From the NCBI RefSeq assembly GCF_001955535.1, contig NZ_MPVN01000001.1, positions 868,001 through 932,000 of the forward strand: DNA of 64,000 nucleotides, written 5' to 3'. The notes under the pieces were generated by a model that was given only the letters and a program-made list of their open reading frames with translations, did not search any database and was not told where the DNA came from. Below are positions 15,831 to 26,000 of this stretch, piece after piece (position 1 is the first letter of the stretch; each line of letters begins with the position of its first letter). The position numbers and the translations under genes were made by a program. Origin of the DNA: Paenibacillus sp. FSL H7-0326 (GTDB lineage: Bacteria > Bacillota > Bacilli > Paenibacillales > Paenibacillaceae).

Positions 15831-16943
15831 TTATCGATTTTCGATCGAGATGTACTTTTGGGTTGTCGGCCCTGTATATTCAGCGCGTGGACGAATAATA
15901 CGGTTATCCGCCAGCTGTTCGAGAATATGCGCTGTCCATCCAGATACACGGCTAATGGCGAAGATCGGAGTAAACAGATCTCTTTGAATACCAAGCTGTG
16001 TATAAACCGATGCAGAATAGAAATCTACATTCGGTCTCAATCCTTTTTGACCCGTGATCAGTTCTTCGATCCGAACAGACATCTCATACAGCTCTGTATT
16101 TTCATTCTGCTCACCCAGTTCACGAGACATCTTCTGCAGGTGCTTTGCACGAGGATCTCCGTTCTTGTACACGCGGTGTCCAAAGCCCATAATCTTCTCA
16201 CGATTATCCAGCTTCTGCTGAATGTAGGCTTCCAGGTTCTCTTTGGAACCGATTTCATTCAGCATCTTCATAACAGCTTCATTCGCACCGCCATGTAAAG
16301 GACCCTTAAGCGCACCAATCGCAGAAGTAACTCCGGAGTAGATGTCAGAAAGGGTAGCTACGGTTACACGGGCAGCAAAAGTGGAAGCGTTCAGCTCATG
16401 ATCTGCATGAAGTACCAGCGCTTGATCAAGTGCTTTGACTGCAGTTTCACTCGGCTCTTCCCCTGTAAGCATATACAGGAAGTTCTCGGCGATGGATACC
16501 CCTTGTTTAGGTGCAATCGGCTCCTTGCCTTCCCGAATACGAGAAATGGCTGCAACAATCGTTGGCAGCTGCGCTTGCAGCTTCACTGCCTTATTCTCAT
16601 TCGCTTCCTGAGAGTCGTCTTCTGCCTGCGCATCATACAGCCCAAGTGCAGACACCGCAGAACGCAAAGCCGCCATTGTATTCAGATCTCGCGGATAGAG
16701 TTTGATCTGAGCAATCAGTTCATCGGGAATCGGTGCATATTCACTGAAGCTCTTATTCAATTGATCAAGCTCCGCCTTGTTAGGGAGCTTGCCGAACCAC
16801 AGCAAGTAAGCAACTTCTTCAAAGCAAGCGTTCGCAGCGAGGTCATCGATATCATAACCGCGATATGTAAGAACGCCGTCAACGATGGAACTGATTGAGG
16901 AAGTTGCTGCAACGATACCTTCGAGGCCTTTAGTAGCTGTCAT
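15831..16943 (-). CDS. citZ: Citrate synthase
   Basis: A 370-residue enzyme condensing oxaloacetate and acetyl-CoA. It has the short-form citrate synthase length and motifs: LTYRGYDIDDLAANA near the N terminus, catalytic His in LHGGANEAVMKML, second His in MGFGHRVYKNGDPRA and the active-site Asp in VDFYSASVYTQLG. I start at the ATG at 16941-16943, nine bases after GGAGAG; the ATG nine bases earlier is too close to that site. It heads citZ-icd-mdh. A degenerate cre-like site lies in its leader. Confidence 0.95.
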   Translation of the reverse strand: MTATKGLEGIVAATSSISSIVDGVLTYRGYDIDDLAANACFEEVAYLLWFGKLPNKAELDQLNKSFSEYAPIPDELIAQIKLYPRDLNTMAALRSAVSALGLYDAQAEDDSQEANENKAVKLQAQLPTIVAAISRIREGKEPIAPKQGVSIAENFLYMLTGEEPSETAVKALDQALVLHADHELNASTFAARVTVATLSDIYSGVTSAIGALKGPLHGGANEAVMKMLNEIGSKENLEAYIQQKLDNREKIMGFGHRVYKNGDPRAKHLQKMSRELGEQNENTELYEMSVRIEELITGQKGLRPNVDFYSASVYTQLGIQRDLFTPIFAISRVSGWTAHILEQLADNRIIRPRAEYTGPTTQKYISIENR

Positions 16944-17241
16944 CTTTAACATCTCTCCTTTTTATCAAAAATTAACAACATCTGGAATGAAAACATTTAC
17001 ATTATTGAAGATTAAAATTTCACTTAACGGTACATCCACGAAACATCACTGGAATCAGACACGCTGTGTAAACACCTTTCTTGAATTATCATACTGGATT
17101 TTGTCGCTCCTGTGAACATTTTGGAGATGGATTTGGATATCAAAGTTTTTTTTCAACACCATAAAGCATTTTTTGTAATCACTTTCATTGACATATCAGG
17201 AATGTTGTGACCCAGTCTTATATAGCGATAAGTTCGAACGT
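16944..17241. other. Region upstream of citZ
   Basis: About 300 bases without a gene. At 16988-17001 TGAAAACATTTACA differs from the cre consensus only at the central G, and would lie about 45 bases upstream of the citZ start, where CcpA control of citZ would be expected. The rest is AT-rich and I see no further clear element. Confidence 0.4.
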
Positions 17242-17277
17242 AAAAAAAAGCAGAAAGAAGCAATTGCTTCTCTCCGC
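17242..17277 (-). terminator. Terminator of fxsA
   Basis: On the minus strand the palindrome AGAAGCAATTGCTTCT, flanked by GCGGAG and TTCTGC, is followed by eight T residues. Confidence 0.87.
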
Positions 17278-17283
17278 CCTTCC

Positions 17284-17679
17284 TTAAAAACGTTTATAGA
17301 ACGTAATTTTTCCGTCTTTCATCTTCTTCTCGATCCATTTCAGCAGAAACAGACGGTATATGGGTCTTGTTAGCGGAAATACGAGGGTAAATCCGATAAT
17401 ATCTGTTACAAATCCAGGTATGATTAACAGGCTGCCACCCAAAAACACGCATAATCCATCCAGCATCTTGCGACCTGGTACCAGGCCGTTTTGCATTTCA
17501 TTACGTGTATCCTGAAGAACCTTCCGCCCCTCGAATTGCATCATTGCCATCCCGATAATGGAGGTAACCAGAATGAGTAGTAAAGTATATCCTGCTCCTA
17601 TTTGTTCGCTTACCCATATGAACCCGAACAGTTCCACTGCAGGAATGAGTAGCAGAAGTGCCCACTTCCAGTTTCGCAT
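17284..17679 (-). CDS. fxsA: FxsA family membrane protein
   Basis: A 131-residue FxsA-family protein with about four membrane segments; the family core is visible as the N-terminal helix ending VELFGFIWVSEQIG, GRKVLQDTRNEMQNG, then GGSLLIIPGFVTDIIGFTLV and PLTRPIYR. The Escherichia coli homologue relieves F-plasmid exclusion of phage T7; the role in Bacillota is unknown. It follows the thioesterase gene with six bases between and ends in a strong terminator, so the two are co-transcribed. Placement downstream of pyk is conserved in Bacillales. Confidence 0.9.
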   Translation of the reverse strand: MRNWKWALLLLIPAVELFGFIWVSEQIGAGYTLLLILVTSIIGMAMMQFEGRKVLQDTRNEMQNGLVPGRKMLDGLCVFLGGSLLIIPGFVTDIIGFTLVFPLTRPIYRLFLLKWIEKKMKDGKITFYKRF

Positions 17680-17685
17680 GTACGG

Positions 17686-18201
17686 TTACTCCCTTCCAAC
17701 AGACAGAGCTCTCTTTAAAGCATCGTACAGGTTTGGAACGCATTTATCAAGTCTGACAGGCTTGAAGTCTGCATTTACCCACACATGCTGCGTCGATCCT
17801 GTGACAAGCAGCTCGCCAGGCAAATCCTCGGTATTTGATACGACCTCTCTGTTATCCGGCTGTGTCTGGACTTCTGCATCTCTTTCTTCTCTTCGTACTT
17901 CATATTCGTAATGAAGGCGGATACTGCTAAAATTATTTATACGCGTCCACACCGTAATATAGTCATCATACTTCGCAGGCAGCTTATACTTCAGGTCAAG
18001 CCCAATTACAGGCAGCAGAACCCCCTGCTCCTCCATACTCCGGTAACTAAATCCAAGAGTTCGGATCATTTCGGTTCTGCCGATTTCAAACCAGTTCACA
18101 TAATTCGCATGGTAAACGACACCCATTTGATCACTTTCCTGATAACGCACTCTGAACCGTGTTCCATACCAGGCTGTTCGTTCTATCTGCTGGGCTTTCA
18201 T
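17686..18201 (-). CDS. Acyl-CoA thioesterase, 4-hydroxybenzoyl-CoA thioesterase (YbgC) family
   Basis: A 171-residue single hot-dog domain. The N-terminal half has the YbgC/4HBT signature: RVRYQESDQMGVVYHANYVN (Asp of the active site in ESDQMG, then HANY) followed by WFEIGRTEMIR. It would hydrolyse acyl-CoA thioesters in the cytosol. I start at the ATG at 18199-18201, preceded by GGAGGGAAGGTG; the longer frame would begin inside the pyk terminator. A short acidic insertion (ERDAEVQTQPDNREV) lies at about residues 100-118. It shares a transcript with fxsA. Confidence 0.88.
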   Translation of the reverse strand: MKAQQIERTAWYGTRFRVRYQESDQMGVVYHANYVNWFEIGRTEMIRTLGFSYRSMEEQGVLLPVIGLDLKYKLPAKYDDYITVWTRINNFSSIRLHYEYEVRREERDAEVQTQPDNREVVSNTEDLPGELLVTGSTQHVWVNADFKPVRLDKCVPNLYDALKRALSVGRE

Positions 18202-18233
18202 GCTTCTGCACCTTCCCTCCTGGAAAAACTGTG

Positions 18234-18268
18234 AAAAAAGCAATGAGACGATAAGTGTCTCATTGCTT
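18234..18268 (-). terminator. Terminator of pyk
   Basis: On the minus strand AAGCAATGAGAC (18257-18268) pairs with GTCTCATTGCTT (18238-18249) around a 7-base loop, followed by TTTT. Confidence 0.92.
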
Positions 18269-18304
18269 CTTTACAAATTCTATATTCTTAATTCTTCAGG
18301 AACC

Positions 18305-19723
18305 TTAGTGGATATGGTCGATTTTGATAAGGTTCGTGGATCCCGAGCGGCCAAGAGGAACTCCCGCTGTGATAACGACCAGATCTCCATCTTGAACGAT
18401 TCCTGATTTTTTGCCGCCAACGACTGCGTTTTCAAACAGTCCGTCAGTCGTATCGCAAGGCACGCCTTTGACAGGTGTTACGCCCCAAGTCAATGCGAGT
18501 CTACGCATTGTACGATCTTCGTTCGTTACAGCAACGATCGGAGCTTCTGGACGATATTTGGAAACCATTCGAGCTGTATATCCGGACTCCGTAGAAGTAA
18601 GAATTGCTTTGGCATGCAGCTCGTATGCACTGATTGCAACCGATTGACTGATCGCTTCAGTAACCGTTGTTTCTTGAGCAATTCGTTGTTTCTTGTAAAG
18701 TTCACGGTAGTTAAGTGCAGACTCTGCTTTTTCAGCAATACGAGCCATTGTCAGCACAGATTCTACAGGGTATTTACCTGCAGCTGTTTCTCCGGACAGC
18801 ATAATTGCATCAGTTCCATCGAAAATGGCATTTGCAACGTCACTTGCTTCCGCACGTGTAGGGCGCGGGTTACGCTGCATGGAATCCAGCATTTGAGTCG
18901 CTGTAATAACCGGTTTGCCGGCAATATTACATTTTTCGATCATACGTTTTTGTACGACCGGTACATCTTCTGCTGGAATTTCAACACCAAGATCACCGCG
19001 TGCAACCATCAGGCCGTCAGATACTTCAAGGATCTCATCCAAGTTATCTACGCCTTCTTGGTTTTCAATTTTAGAAATAATATGAATGTGTCCTGCATTA
19101 TGCTTCTCAAGCAGTTCACGAATTTCTAATACGTCACTTGCTTTACGAACGAAGGAAGCCGCAATAAAATCGATGCCTTGTTCGATTCCAAAAATGATAT
19201 CGTTGGCGTCTTTTTCGGTAATACCAGGGAGAGAAATCGCAACACCAGGAACGTTAACACCTTTCTTGCTCTTAATGGTGCCGCCGTTTACGATACGGCA
19301 TTTAATTTCCGTTCCGCTAACTTCCTCAACCGTGAGTCCGATCAGACCATCGTCAATCAAAATCGTTGATCCTGGAGATACATCGCCTGGCAATTCTTTG
19401 TATGTGATAGACAAACGGTCTTTATTGCCAAGGATTTCTTCCGTTGTCAGGGTAATGTACTCGTCTTGAACCAACTCGATAGGCTCGACTTCAAGTTTAC
19501 CGGTACGGATCTCAGGACCTTTCGTATCCAGCAGGATCGCAACGGACTTGTTCAGCTCGTCACTCGCTGCACGAATCGTTTTGATACGTCCGCCGTGCTC
19601 CTCAAAGTCACCATGGGAGAAGTTCAAGCGTGCTACGTTCATACCCGCCATAATCAATTTTTTTGTGTTTTCCAACGACTCACTGGAAGGACCAATAGTA
19701 CATACAATTTTAGTTTTGCGCAT
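18305..19723 (-). CDS. pyk: Pyruvate kinase
   Basis: A 472-residue glycolytic enzyme transferring phosphate from phosphoenolpyruvate to ADP. The barrel motifs are clear: [12 protein letters not shown] at the N terminus, [22 protein letters not shown], the catalytic Lys in [22 protein letters not shown] and [13 protein letters not shown]. The C-terminal allosteric domain ends the protein; the extra phosphohistidine-like domain of many Bacillus pyruvate kinases (about 585 residues) is absent. I start at the ATG at 19721-19723 after GGAGGAA; an upstream in-frame TTG overlaps that ribosome site. It follows accA directly, without pfkA between them. Confidence 0.97.
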   Translation of the reverse strand: MRKTKIVCTIGPSSESLENTKKLIMAGMNVARLNFSHGDFEEHGGRIKTIRAASDELNKSVAILLDTKGPEIRTGKLEVEPIELVQDEYITLTTEEILGNKDRLSITYKELPGDVSPGSTILIDDGLIGLTVEEVSGTEIKCRIVNGGTIKSKKGVNVPGVAISLPGITEKDANDIIFGIEQGIDFIAASFVRKASDVLEIRELLEKHNAGHIHIISKIENQEGVDNLDEILEVSDGLMVARGDLGVEIPAEDVPVVQKRMIEKCNIAGKPVITATQMLDSMQRNPRPTRAEASDVANAIFDGTDAIMLSGETAAGKYPVESVLTMARIAEKAESALNYRELYKKQRIAQETTVTEAISQSVAISAYELHAKAILTSTESGYTARMVSKYRPEAPIVAVTNEDRTMRRLALTWGVTPVKGVPCDTTDGLFENAVVGGKKSGIVQDGDLVVITAGVPLGRSGSTNLIKIDHIH

Positions 19724-19823
19724 TTTTCTAGTTTCCTCCGTTTTCAAAATCTCTCTTTATATATCTTTTCCAACAATTAAATCTACTACAAAATTCGCCT
19801 TTTGTATAGGAACTTTGTCATAT

Positions 19824-20825
19824 TTAATCTTTAATTAACGAAGAATCTTCTAGCACTGTTTCCTTAGCTGTATTTTCCTGGAATTTACCTATTTTACGGA
19901 ATTTCTGATAGCGATCCTGACGAAGAGCCTCTCCGTCCATCTGCAGCAGTTCATTAAGATGCTTCTCCAGCGCTTCCTTAATCGATGCTGCTGTCGCTAC
20001 GTAGTCCCGATGAGAACCGCCACGCGGCTCGGGAACGATATCCTCGATGACTTCCATCTCTTTCAGATCCTGTGCTGTAATCTTCATGGCTTCAGCAGCC
20101 TGATCTGCTTTGGATGCATCCTTCCACAGAATCGAAGCCGCACCATTTGGAGAGATAACCGAGTAAATTGCATGCTCTAGCATTAACACCCGATTGCCGA
20201 CCGCCATCGCAAGAGCACCACCGCTTCCTCCTTCTCCAATGATGACGCATAGCACAGGCACAGAGAGCTTGGCCATCTCAAGAAGATTACGGGCAATAGC
20301 TTCGGACTGACCACGTTCCTCCGCTGTTTTGCCCGGATATGCCCCTTTCGTATCTATGAAAGTAATAATAGGCCTGCCAAACTTATTAGCCTGATGCATT
20401 AAACGGAGCGCTTTACGGAACCCTTCCGGGTGCGGACTCCCAAAAAAACGTGCAATATTATCTTTTGTATCTTTGCCTCGCTGCTGCCCGATCACAGTAA
20501 CAGGACGTCCGTTTAGCTTGGCAAGTCCTCCGACCACGGCCAGATCATCACCAAACTGACGATCTCCATGAAGCTCCATAAAGTCCGTAAAGATGAGTGA
20601 TATCAGGTCCAGCGAAGTCGGACGCTGCTGATGTCTTGCCAAATGCATTTTCTGAGGAGCTGTAATCGATGAGTAAATCTCCTCTTCCAATTTGGTATAC
20701 CGCTCTTCCAGACGAGCCACTTCCTCCGCAAAATCGATGCCTTTTTCGATACCGAATTGCTGAAGCTCTTCAATTTTTTTGCGCATCTCAATAAGAGGCG
20801 CTTCATATGGCAACTCTCCCGCCAA
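19824..20825 (-). CDS. accA: Acetyl-CoA carboxylase carboxyltransferase subunit alpha
   Basis: A 333-residue subunit that, with AccD, moves CO2 from carboxybiotin to acetyl-CoA to make malonyl-CoA for fatty-acid synthesis. It shows the N-terminal coiled helix ([18 protein letters not shown]), [25 protein letters not shown] and the oxyanion-hole region [15 protein letters not shown]. The start is TTG at 20823-20825, one base after the accD stop, with the ribosome site AAAGGAGAGG inside the end of accD, so the two are translationally coupled. Confidence 0.95.
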   Translation of the reverse strand: MAGELPYEAPLIEMRKKIEELQQFGIEKGIDFAEEVARLEERYTKLEEEIYSSITAPQKMHLARHQQRPTSLDLISLIFTDFMELHGDRQFGDDLAVVGGLAKLNGRPVTVIGQQRGKDTKDNIARFFGSPHPEGFRKALRLMHQANKFGRPIITFIDTKGAYPGKTAEERGQSEAIARNLLEMAKLSVPVLCVIIGEGGSGGALAMAVGNRVLMLEHAIYSVISPNGAASILWKDASKADQAAEAMKITAQDLKEMEVIEDIVPEPRGGSHRDYVATAASIKEALEKHLNELLQMDGEALRQDRYQKFRKIGKFQENTAKETVLEDSSLIKD

Positions 20826-20826
20826 T

Positions 20827-21717
20827 TTAGACCTCTCCTTTCGCGCTGTGCATGTCCAGCAGTTTAGCCAGCGTATTCCGTAATTCCTTGCGGTTTACGA
20901 CCATATCCAGCTGTCCATGCTGCAAATTGAATTCAGCGGTCTGAAAGTCATCAGGAAGCTTCTGGCGAATGGTCTGTTCAATAACAATTCGGCCTGCAAA
21001 CCCGAATATTGCTCCCGGTTCCGCAATATTAATATCTCCGAGCATAGCAAAGCTGGCGGAAACGCCGCCTGTCGTCGGATCGGTTATAACGGATATGAAC
21101 AATCCACCCTGTTCATCATGCCTGGACAGAGCACTGCTCGTCTTCGCCATTTGCATCAGACTCAGTATGCTCTCCTGCATACGGGCTCCACCTGAGGTGG
21201 AAAAAATAAGGATAGGAACCTTCTTCTCCGTGGCTTTCTCTATGGCGCGCGTAATTTTCTCGCCGACAACCGAGCCCATGCTGCCTGTAAAAAAGTCAAA
21301 GCTCATAACAGCAACGACCACCGGATGACCATCAATCGTACCTTCGCCTGTAACGACGGCATCCTTCAGACCCGATTTCATCGTTTGCTGCTCCAGCTTA
21401 GATTTATAGCCCGGAAAATCCAGGGGATCCACGGATACCATATCCGCGTCATACTCAATAAATCCTTCATCAAGCGTCATCTCAATACGCTCTCTTGCAT
21501 TTAGACGCATATGATGACCGCATGACGGACAAACTTTCAAATTCTTCTCAAGTTCCTTGCTGTATTGTATCGTGCCGCATTTGCTGCACTTATTCATGAG
21601 TCCCTCTGGAATCTCACGACGCGGTCGCTCTTCACCTTCAGGATTATCTGTGCGCTGTGCACGATCTGAAGGAATGGTCGCGTACTTCCGTTTTTTCTGG
21701 AAAATATCTTTGAACAC
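20827..21717 (-). CDS. accD: Acetyl-CoA carboxylase carboxyltransferase subunit beta
   Basis: A 296-residue partner of AccA. A four-cysteine zinc ribbon (Cys44, Cys47, Cys63 and Cys66: CSKCG and CPSCG) precedes the crotonase-like domain with [32 protein letters not shown] and [18 protein letters not shown]. Start is GTG at 21715-21717 with AGAGGTG upstream. It is the first gene of accD-accA. A 40-residue basic leader precedes the zinc ribbon, within the normal family range. Confidence 0.95.
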   Translation of the reverse strand: MFKDIFQKKRKYATIPSDRAQRTDNPEGEERPRREIPEGLMNKCSKCGTIQYSKELEKNLKVCPSCGHHMRLNARERIEMTLDEGFIEYDADMVSVDPLDFPGYKSKLEQQTMKSGLKDAVVTGEGTIDGHPVVVAVMSFDFFTGSMGSVVGEKITRAIEKATEKKVPILIFSTSGGARMQESILSLMQMAKTSSALSRHDEQGGLFISVITDPTTGGVSASFAMLGDINIAEPGAIFGFAGRIVIEQTIRQKLPDDFQTAEFNLQHGQLDMVVNRKELRNTLAKLLDMHSAKGEV

Positions 21718-21939
21718 AACTACACCTCTTCAGCCGTAAATTTGTGGCCCATGCAGTCAATTTGTATGATCGACATTGCATAATAAAGTTAACATGAGCA
21801 GCTATAAAATGTGCCCTATAAGCAAAAAAAGAGAAGTATGACACATGTGGGGAGTCGCTTCACTCTTTGTATCCGTAACCCTTGTCCAATTTAGAAGCAG
21901 GTCCTAAAAATAATGAATAGAATTCCACCGCCTTCAGTA

Positions 21940-22128
21940 TTATGAATGCAGAATGGAATTCAACACTTCCTGAACCTCTTCCAATTCTCCGGAGGGTACA
22001 AGAATTTCGTACTGTTGCTTGGATAAGCTGATGGGACGGGCCTGTACCAAAAATCCTTCTTCCTCAAGCCGATTTGTAATTCTGTCAGCAATCTTTGCCG
22101 TCGGTGCAATATATATCACCGTCCACAT
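21940..22128 (-). CDS. Small conserved hypothetical protein (DUF2007-like)
   Basis: A 62-residue protein with the alternating pattern of a small alpha/beta ferredoxin-like fold: MWTVIYIAPTAKIADRI, then NRLEEEGFLVQARPI and YEILVPSGELEEVQEVLNSI. This resembles DUF2007-type putative signalling proteins found singly near accD or dnaE in Bacillales; I cannot name a function. AGGGGGCG lies nine bases before the ATG. It stands alone between pgpA and accD. Confidence 0.65.
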   Translation of the reverse strand: MWTVIYIAPTAKIADRITNRLEEEGFLVQARPISLSKQQYEILVPSGELEEVQEVLNSILHS

Positions 22129-22306
22129 GCCATTGTACGCCCCCTAAGCCTCATGTTCAAAGCCCGTATAATGGGTTAATGATAACATAACTGACTTTTT
22201 TTCCGCAAGGAAAGGAAGGCATGGGACGATTATAACCAGAATTTCCTTCATTACATCTTACTGTAGCATTCGTTATATCCATATTAGCAGAATATAAACC
22301 TTCCTA

Positions 22307-22793
22307 TTACAGCGGATAGACCTTCGCATTCGTGTTCTGATGCGCAATTCTAGCCGATGCAGCTGCTGCAAGGCCCGCCACCAAATCATCCAGGAATACA
22401 TGAATACCCGCATTTTTGTCATTCAGCTTCTTAATGATTCCGGTCTTTTCCTTGTCTAAATATCCAAAGCTTGTAAGCCCTATCATACCATATACACTGG
22501 TAATTCCAAGTGCAAGAGTCTCGTCCACACCATACAGCGGCTCATCCGCCTCCATCAAAGCCTGAAGGGGCTGTGGCAGCAGATTTTGTTCGGCCAGCTC
22601 ATCCAGTGCTACACCCGTGTATAACGTATACTGTACCTCACGCTTGGCAAGAACAGCCCGTACGCTTGTAACACACTCTTCTTCCAACTAAGTCTGGATG
22701 AAACTTTTTTTGAAGATCATAGACTATTTTGGCGATGGATTCAACGCTTACACCCCTGCGTTTCAGCATCGCTTCCGCAATTTCATATGACAT
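22307..22793 (-). pseudogene. pgpA: Phosphatidylglycerophosphatase A (YutG type) with internal frameshift
   Basis: Two overlapping frames together make one PgpA/YutG protein of about 162 residues. The first starts at the ATG at 22791-22793 (GGGGGA eight bases upstream) and reads MSYEIAEAMLKRRG to KKFHPDL; the second continues LEEECVTSVRAVLAK through LYGVDETLALGITSVYG to the phosphatase core VHVFLDDL-type motif (HVFLDDLVAGLAAAASARIAH). The switch must occur at about 22686-22692, because a TAG stands just before the second frame's TTG. The span has one base too many (or lacks two). The enzyme removes phosphate from phosphatidylglycerophosphate. The frame break may be a true mutation, a sequence error or, less likely, recoding. 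Confidence 0.8.
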
Positions 22794-23003
22794 CCGCTGA
22801 TTCCCCCATCCTTCGAAACTAGGAATTCCACATAAACTAAGGTATTCGCTTCGAGACTCAAAGCCCACTATTATACCCTCGGCTGCATCAATTCACAGCA
22901 ACCATCGATACTATAGGGTGTTCCTAAGTGTATGCGCCAGCTTCAAAAATAGTTCGTAAAATGTGCTCATGCACATCACGGATACCACATGAAATTACGT
23001 TCA

Positions 23004-26000
23004 TTATTTCACGATAACCGTATCCTCCCCGAGCATTTGTTCCATAAGGTGAATCAGTTCAGGAGAGGGTTTAATTCGATAACTGTCGCTTAATGCCCGA
23101 TACTCCCTAGTTTCTTCATAAAAAAGAATCGTGGCTACATTTCCCGGATGTTCCTGTAACAAGACCTTAAGCTTAGTAAGCATCCCGGACTTCTCTATGT
23201 CGGGTTTGATCTTGATGAATACTCGCTGCTCGAACCTGGCGGGCTTTCTATCTGTTACAGCCCCTTGGCGTTCTGACTTATTTTGTACCCGTCCACTGTT
23301 AGGCAGAGAAGGAGAACGACTAACTTTGCCGGATTTAGGCGTTGAAGCTTCTCCTGAGCTTCCCCGTTCTTTACCTCCGCTCCCTCTGTTACGCTGCAGC
23401 ATCATACGCTGTAACTTGTCTGCACGAAGCTCATCCACCTCATCGGCAAGCAGCTTGAAGCCTTCATCCTGAAGCTGAACTTTGGCCCGGAGAGCAATCA
23501 ATTGACCTTTTGCAGCCAAGTTCTGACTTCTTCTCCATACTTCCGGAAACAATACCACTTCCGTTCGTTCGATCTGATCCTCCAGTTCCATGAAGGCCAT
23601 CGCTTTCCCTTGCTTCGTTGTAATCGATTTGACGGAAACAACCATTCCGGCCGTAACAATCTGTGCATGCTCTGGTGCATCATGAAGCTCCATCAGCTTA
23701 TCCGCTTCAAGCTCCTCCAGAACTTCCGTGAAATCATCCAGCGGGTGACCGGATAGGTATAATCCAAGCAGCTCACGTTCTAATTCCAGCTGCTGTGTAA
23801 TCGTGTACTTAGGTATATCCGGGTATTCGATTTCCCAATTCGGGGTCTCCACAAAATCAAACAACTGGATCTGCAGATCCTCTCTCTCTTTGCGCCACTT
23901 CGTGGCCGCTTCCACCACTTCATCAAGCATGGCGAACAGCTGCGCACGGTGACCAGGCAGTGTGTCGAAAGCCCCGGCCTGAATAAGAGATTCTATAACC
24001 CGCTTGTTGCAGACTCTTAAGTCCACTCTTCTGCAGAAATCGAGCAGGCTCTCGAACGGTCCTTTGGCCCGCTCCGTAATAATGCTGTCTACGGCCTGTG
24101 TACCTACATTTTTAATGGCAGCCAGACCAAAACGAATGCCCGTCTCACCACCGCCAGGAGTAAACAGTATTCCGCTCTCATTCACATCGGGTGGCAGTAC
24201 AGGAATATTCATCCGTCTGCATTCGACAACATACTCCGCTACTTTTCGATGATTTCCCATGACCGCTGTCAGCATCGAAGCCATAAATTCGACAGGATAA
24301 TGGGTCTTCAGATACGCCGTCTGGAAGGCCAATACTCCATACGCAGCAGCATGCGCCCGAGGGAAGCCGTAATTGGCAAACCGTACAATCATATCGTATA
24401 CAGCTTCAGCATCCTCGCTGCTATAACCCTGATTCAGGCTCCCTTTTACAAAATGCTCTCTCTCTTTATCAAGTACTTCCCGCTTCTTCTTCGATACCGC
24501 CCTGCGGAGCAGATCAGCTTCTCCAAGAGAAAAACCTGCCATTAGAGAAGCAATCTGCATAATCTGCTCCTGATACACGATGATACCGTAGGTGTCCTCC
24601 AGTATTGGAGCGAGATCAGCATGCGGATACTCGACCTTGATCTCCCCATGCTTTCCTTGAATATACTTAGGAATGAAATCCATTGGACCCGGACGATATA
24701 AAGCAACCACAGAGATAATATCTTCAAATACGGAAGGCTTCAAATCCTTCAGTACTCTTCTGATTCCTGCTGACTCCAGCTGGAATATACCTGTCGTATC
24801 TCCGGAACCGAGCATTTCATAGGTCAGCGGATCGTCATCAGGGACCGTTTTGAAATCTGGAACTTGCTTCTGCTGATCCTGAATCCAACGCATACAGCGT
24901 TCAATGATGGAGAGAGTCCTCAAACCGAGGAAGTCCATCTTGAGCAGTCCGATGGCTTCCAGATTCTCCATAGAATACTGAGTAAGTGCGGTGCCTTCAC
25001 TGCCTTCCTGGAGCGGCACTACATCGGTCAGCGGGTCTTTGGATATAACCACACCTGCCGCATGCGTAGAAGCATGCCTTGGCATGCCTTCGACCTTTTT
25101 GGCCATCGTGAGCAGCTCTTTTGTTTTGGCTTTGGTATCATGCAATGCTCTGAGCTCGTCGCTCATCTCCAGAGCTTTGGTGATATTCATCCCAACTTGC
25201 CCGGGAATGAGCTTGGCAGCCTTGTCCACTTCTCCATATGGAATATTAAGCACTCTTCCTACATCTCGAACGGCTGCACGCGCAGCAAGCGTACCAAAAG
25301 TAATGATCTGTGCGACATGCTCGCGTCCGTATTTTGAAGCGACATATTCAATCACTTCATCCCGGCGTTCATCACTGAAATCAATATCGATATCCGGCAT
25401 GGTTACTCGCTCAGGATTGAGAAACCGCTCAAACAAAAGCCTATATTTAATCGGATCTACATTTGTAATATTCAGCACATACGCAACAAGACTTCCCGCG
25501 GAAGAGCCACGTCCTGGTCCGGTTGCTATTCCCTCTCTATGAGCATAAGCAATGAAATCCCATACGATGAGGAAATAATCAGAGAAGCCCATCTTATCGA
25601 TGACAGACAGCTCGTAATCCAGTCGATTATACAGCTCGGATCTCTGCTCATCATGATGCCAGTTATCCGTATCCTTGTAGCGTTCCTCCAGCCCCTTCAG
25701 GCAGAGCTCGCGCAAATACTGTCCAGGCGTCAGATGCTCAGGGATTGGCCGATATTCAGGCAAAATGGAATGTCCAAATTCCAGATCAAGCTGAATGCTG
25801 TCAGCAATCTTAAGCGTATTCTCTACCGCCTCTCTCACATGAGGAAAAAGACGCGCCATCTCGTCGCCGCTCTTCAAGTATAGCTGGCTTGAGGGAATCT
25901 TAAGCCGTTCCTCATCCTCCACTGTTTTGCCCGTACCAATGCATATGAGTACATCCTGCACCTCGGCATCCTCTTGAGACAAATAGTGCACATCATTCGT

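Noticed and set aside
15714..16298. 194-codon plus-strand frame over citZ
   Set aside because: It is a shadow of citrate synthase, whose motifs are unmistakable on the other strand.
22961..22976. Palindrome ATGTGC-TCAT-GCACAT upstream of pgpA's neighbour dnaE end
   Set aside because: It has no T-tail and no clear relation to a promoter; it may be chance.
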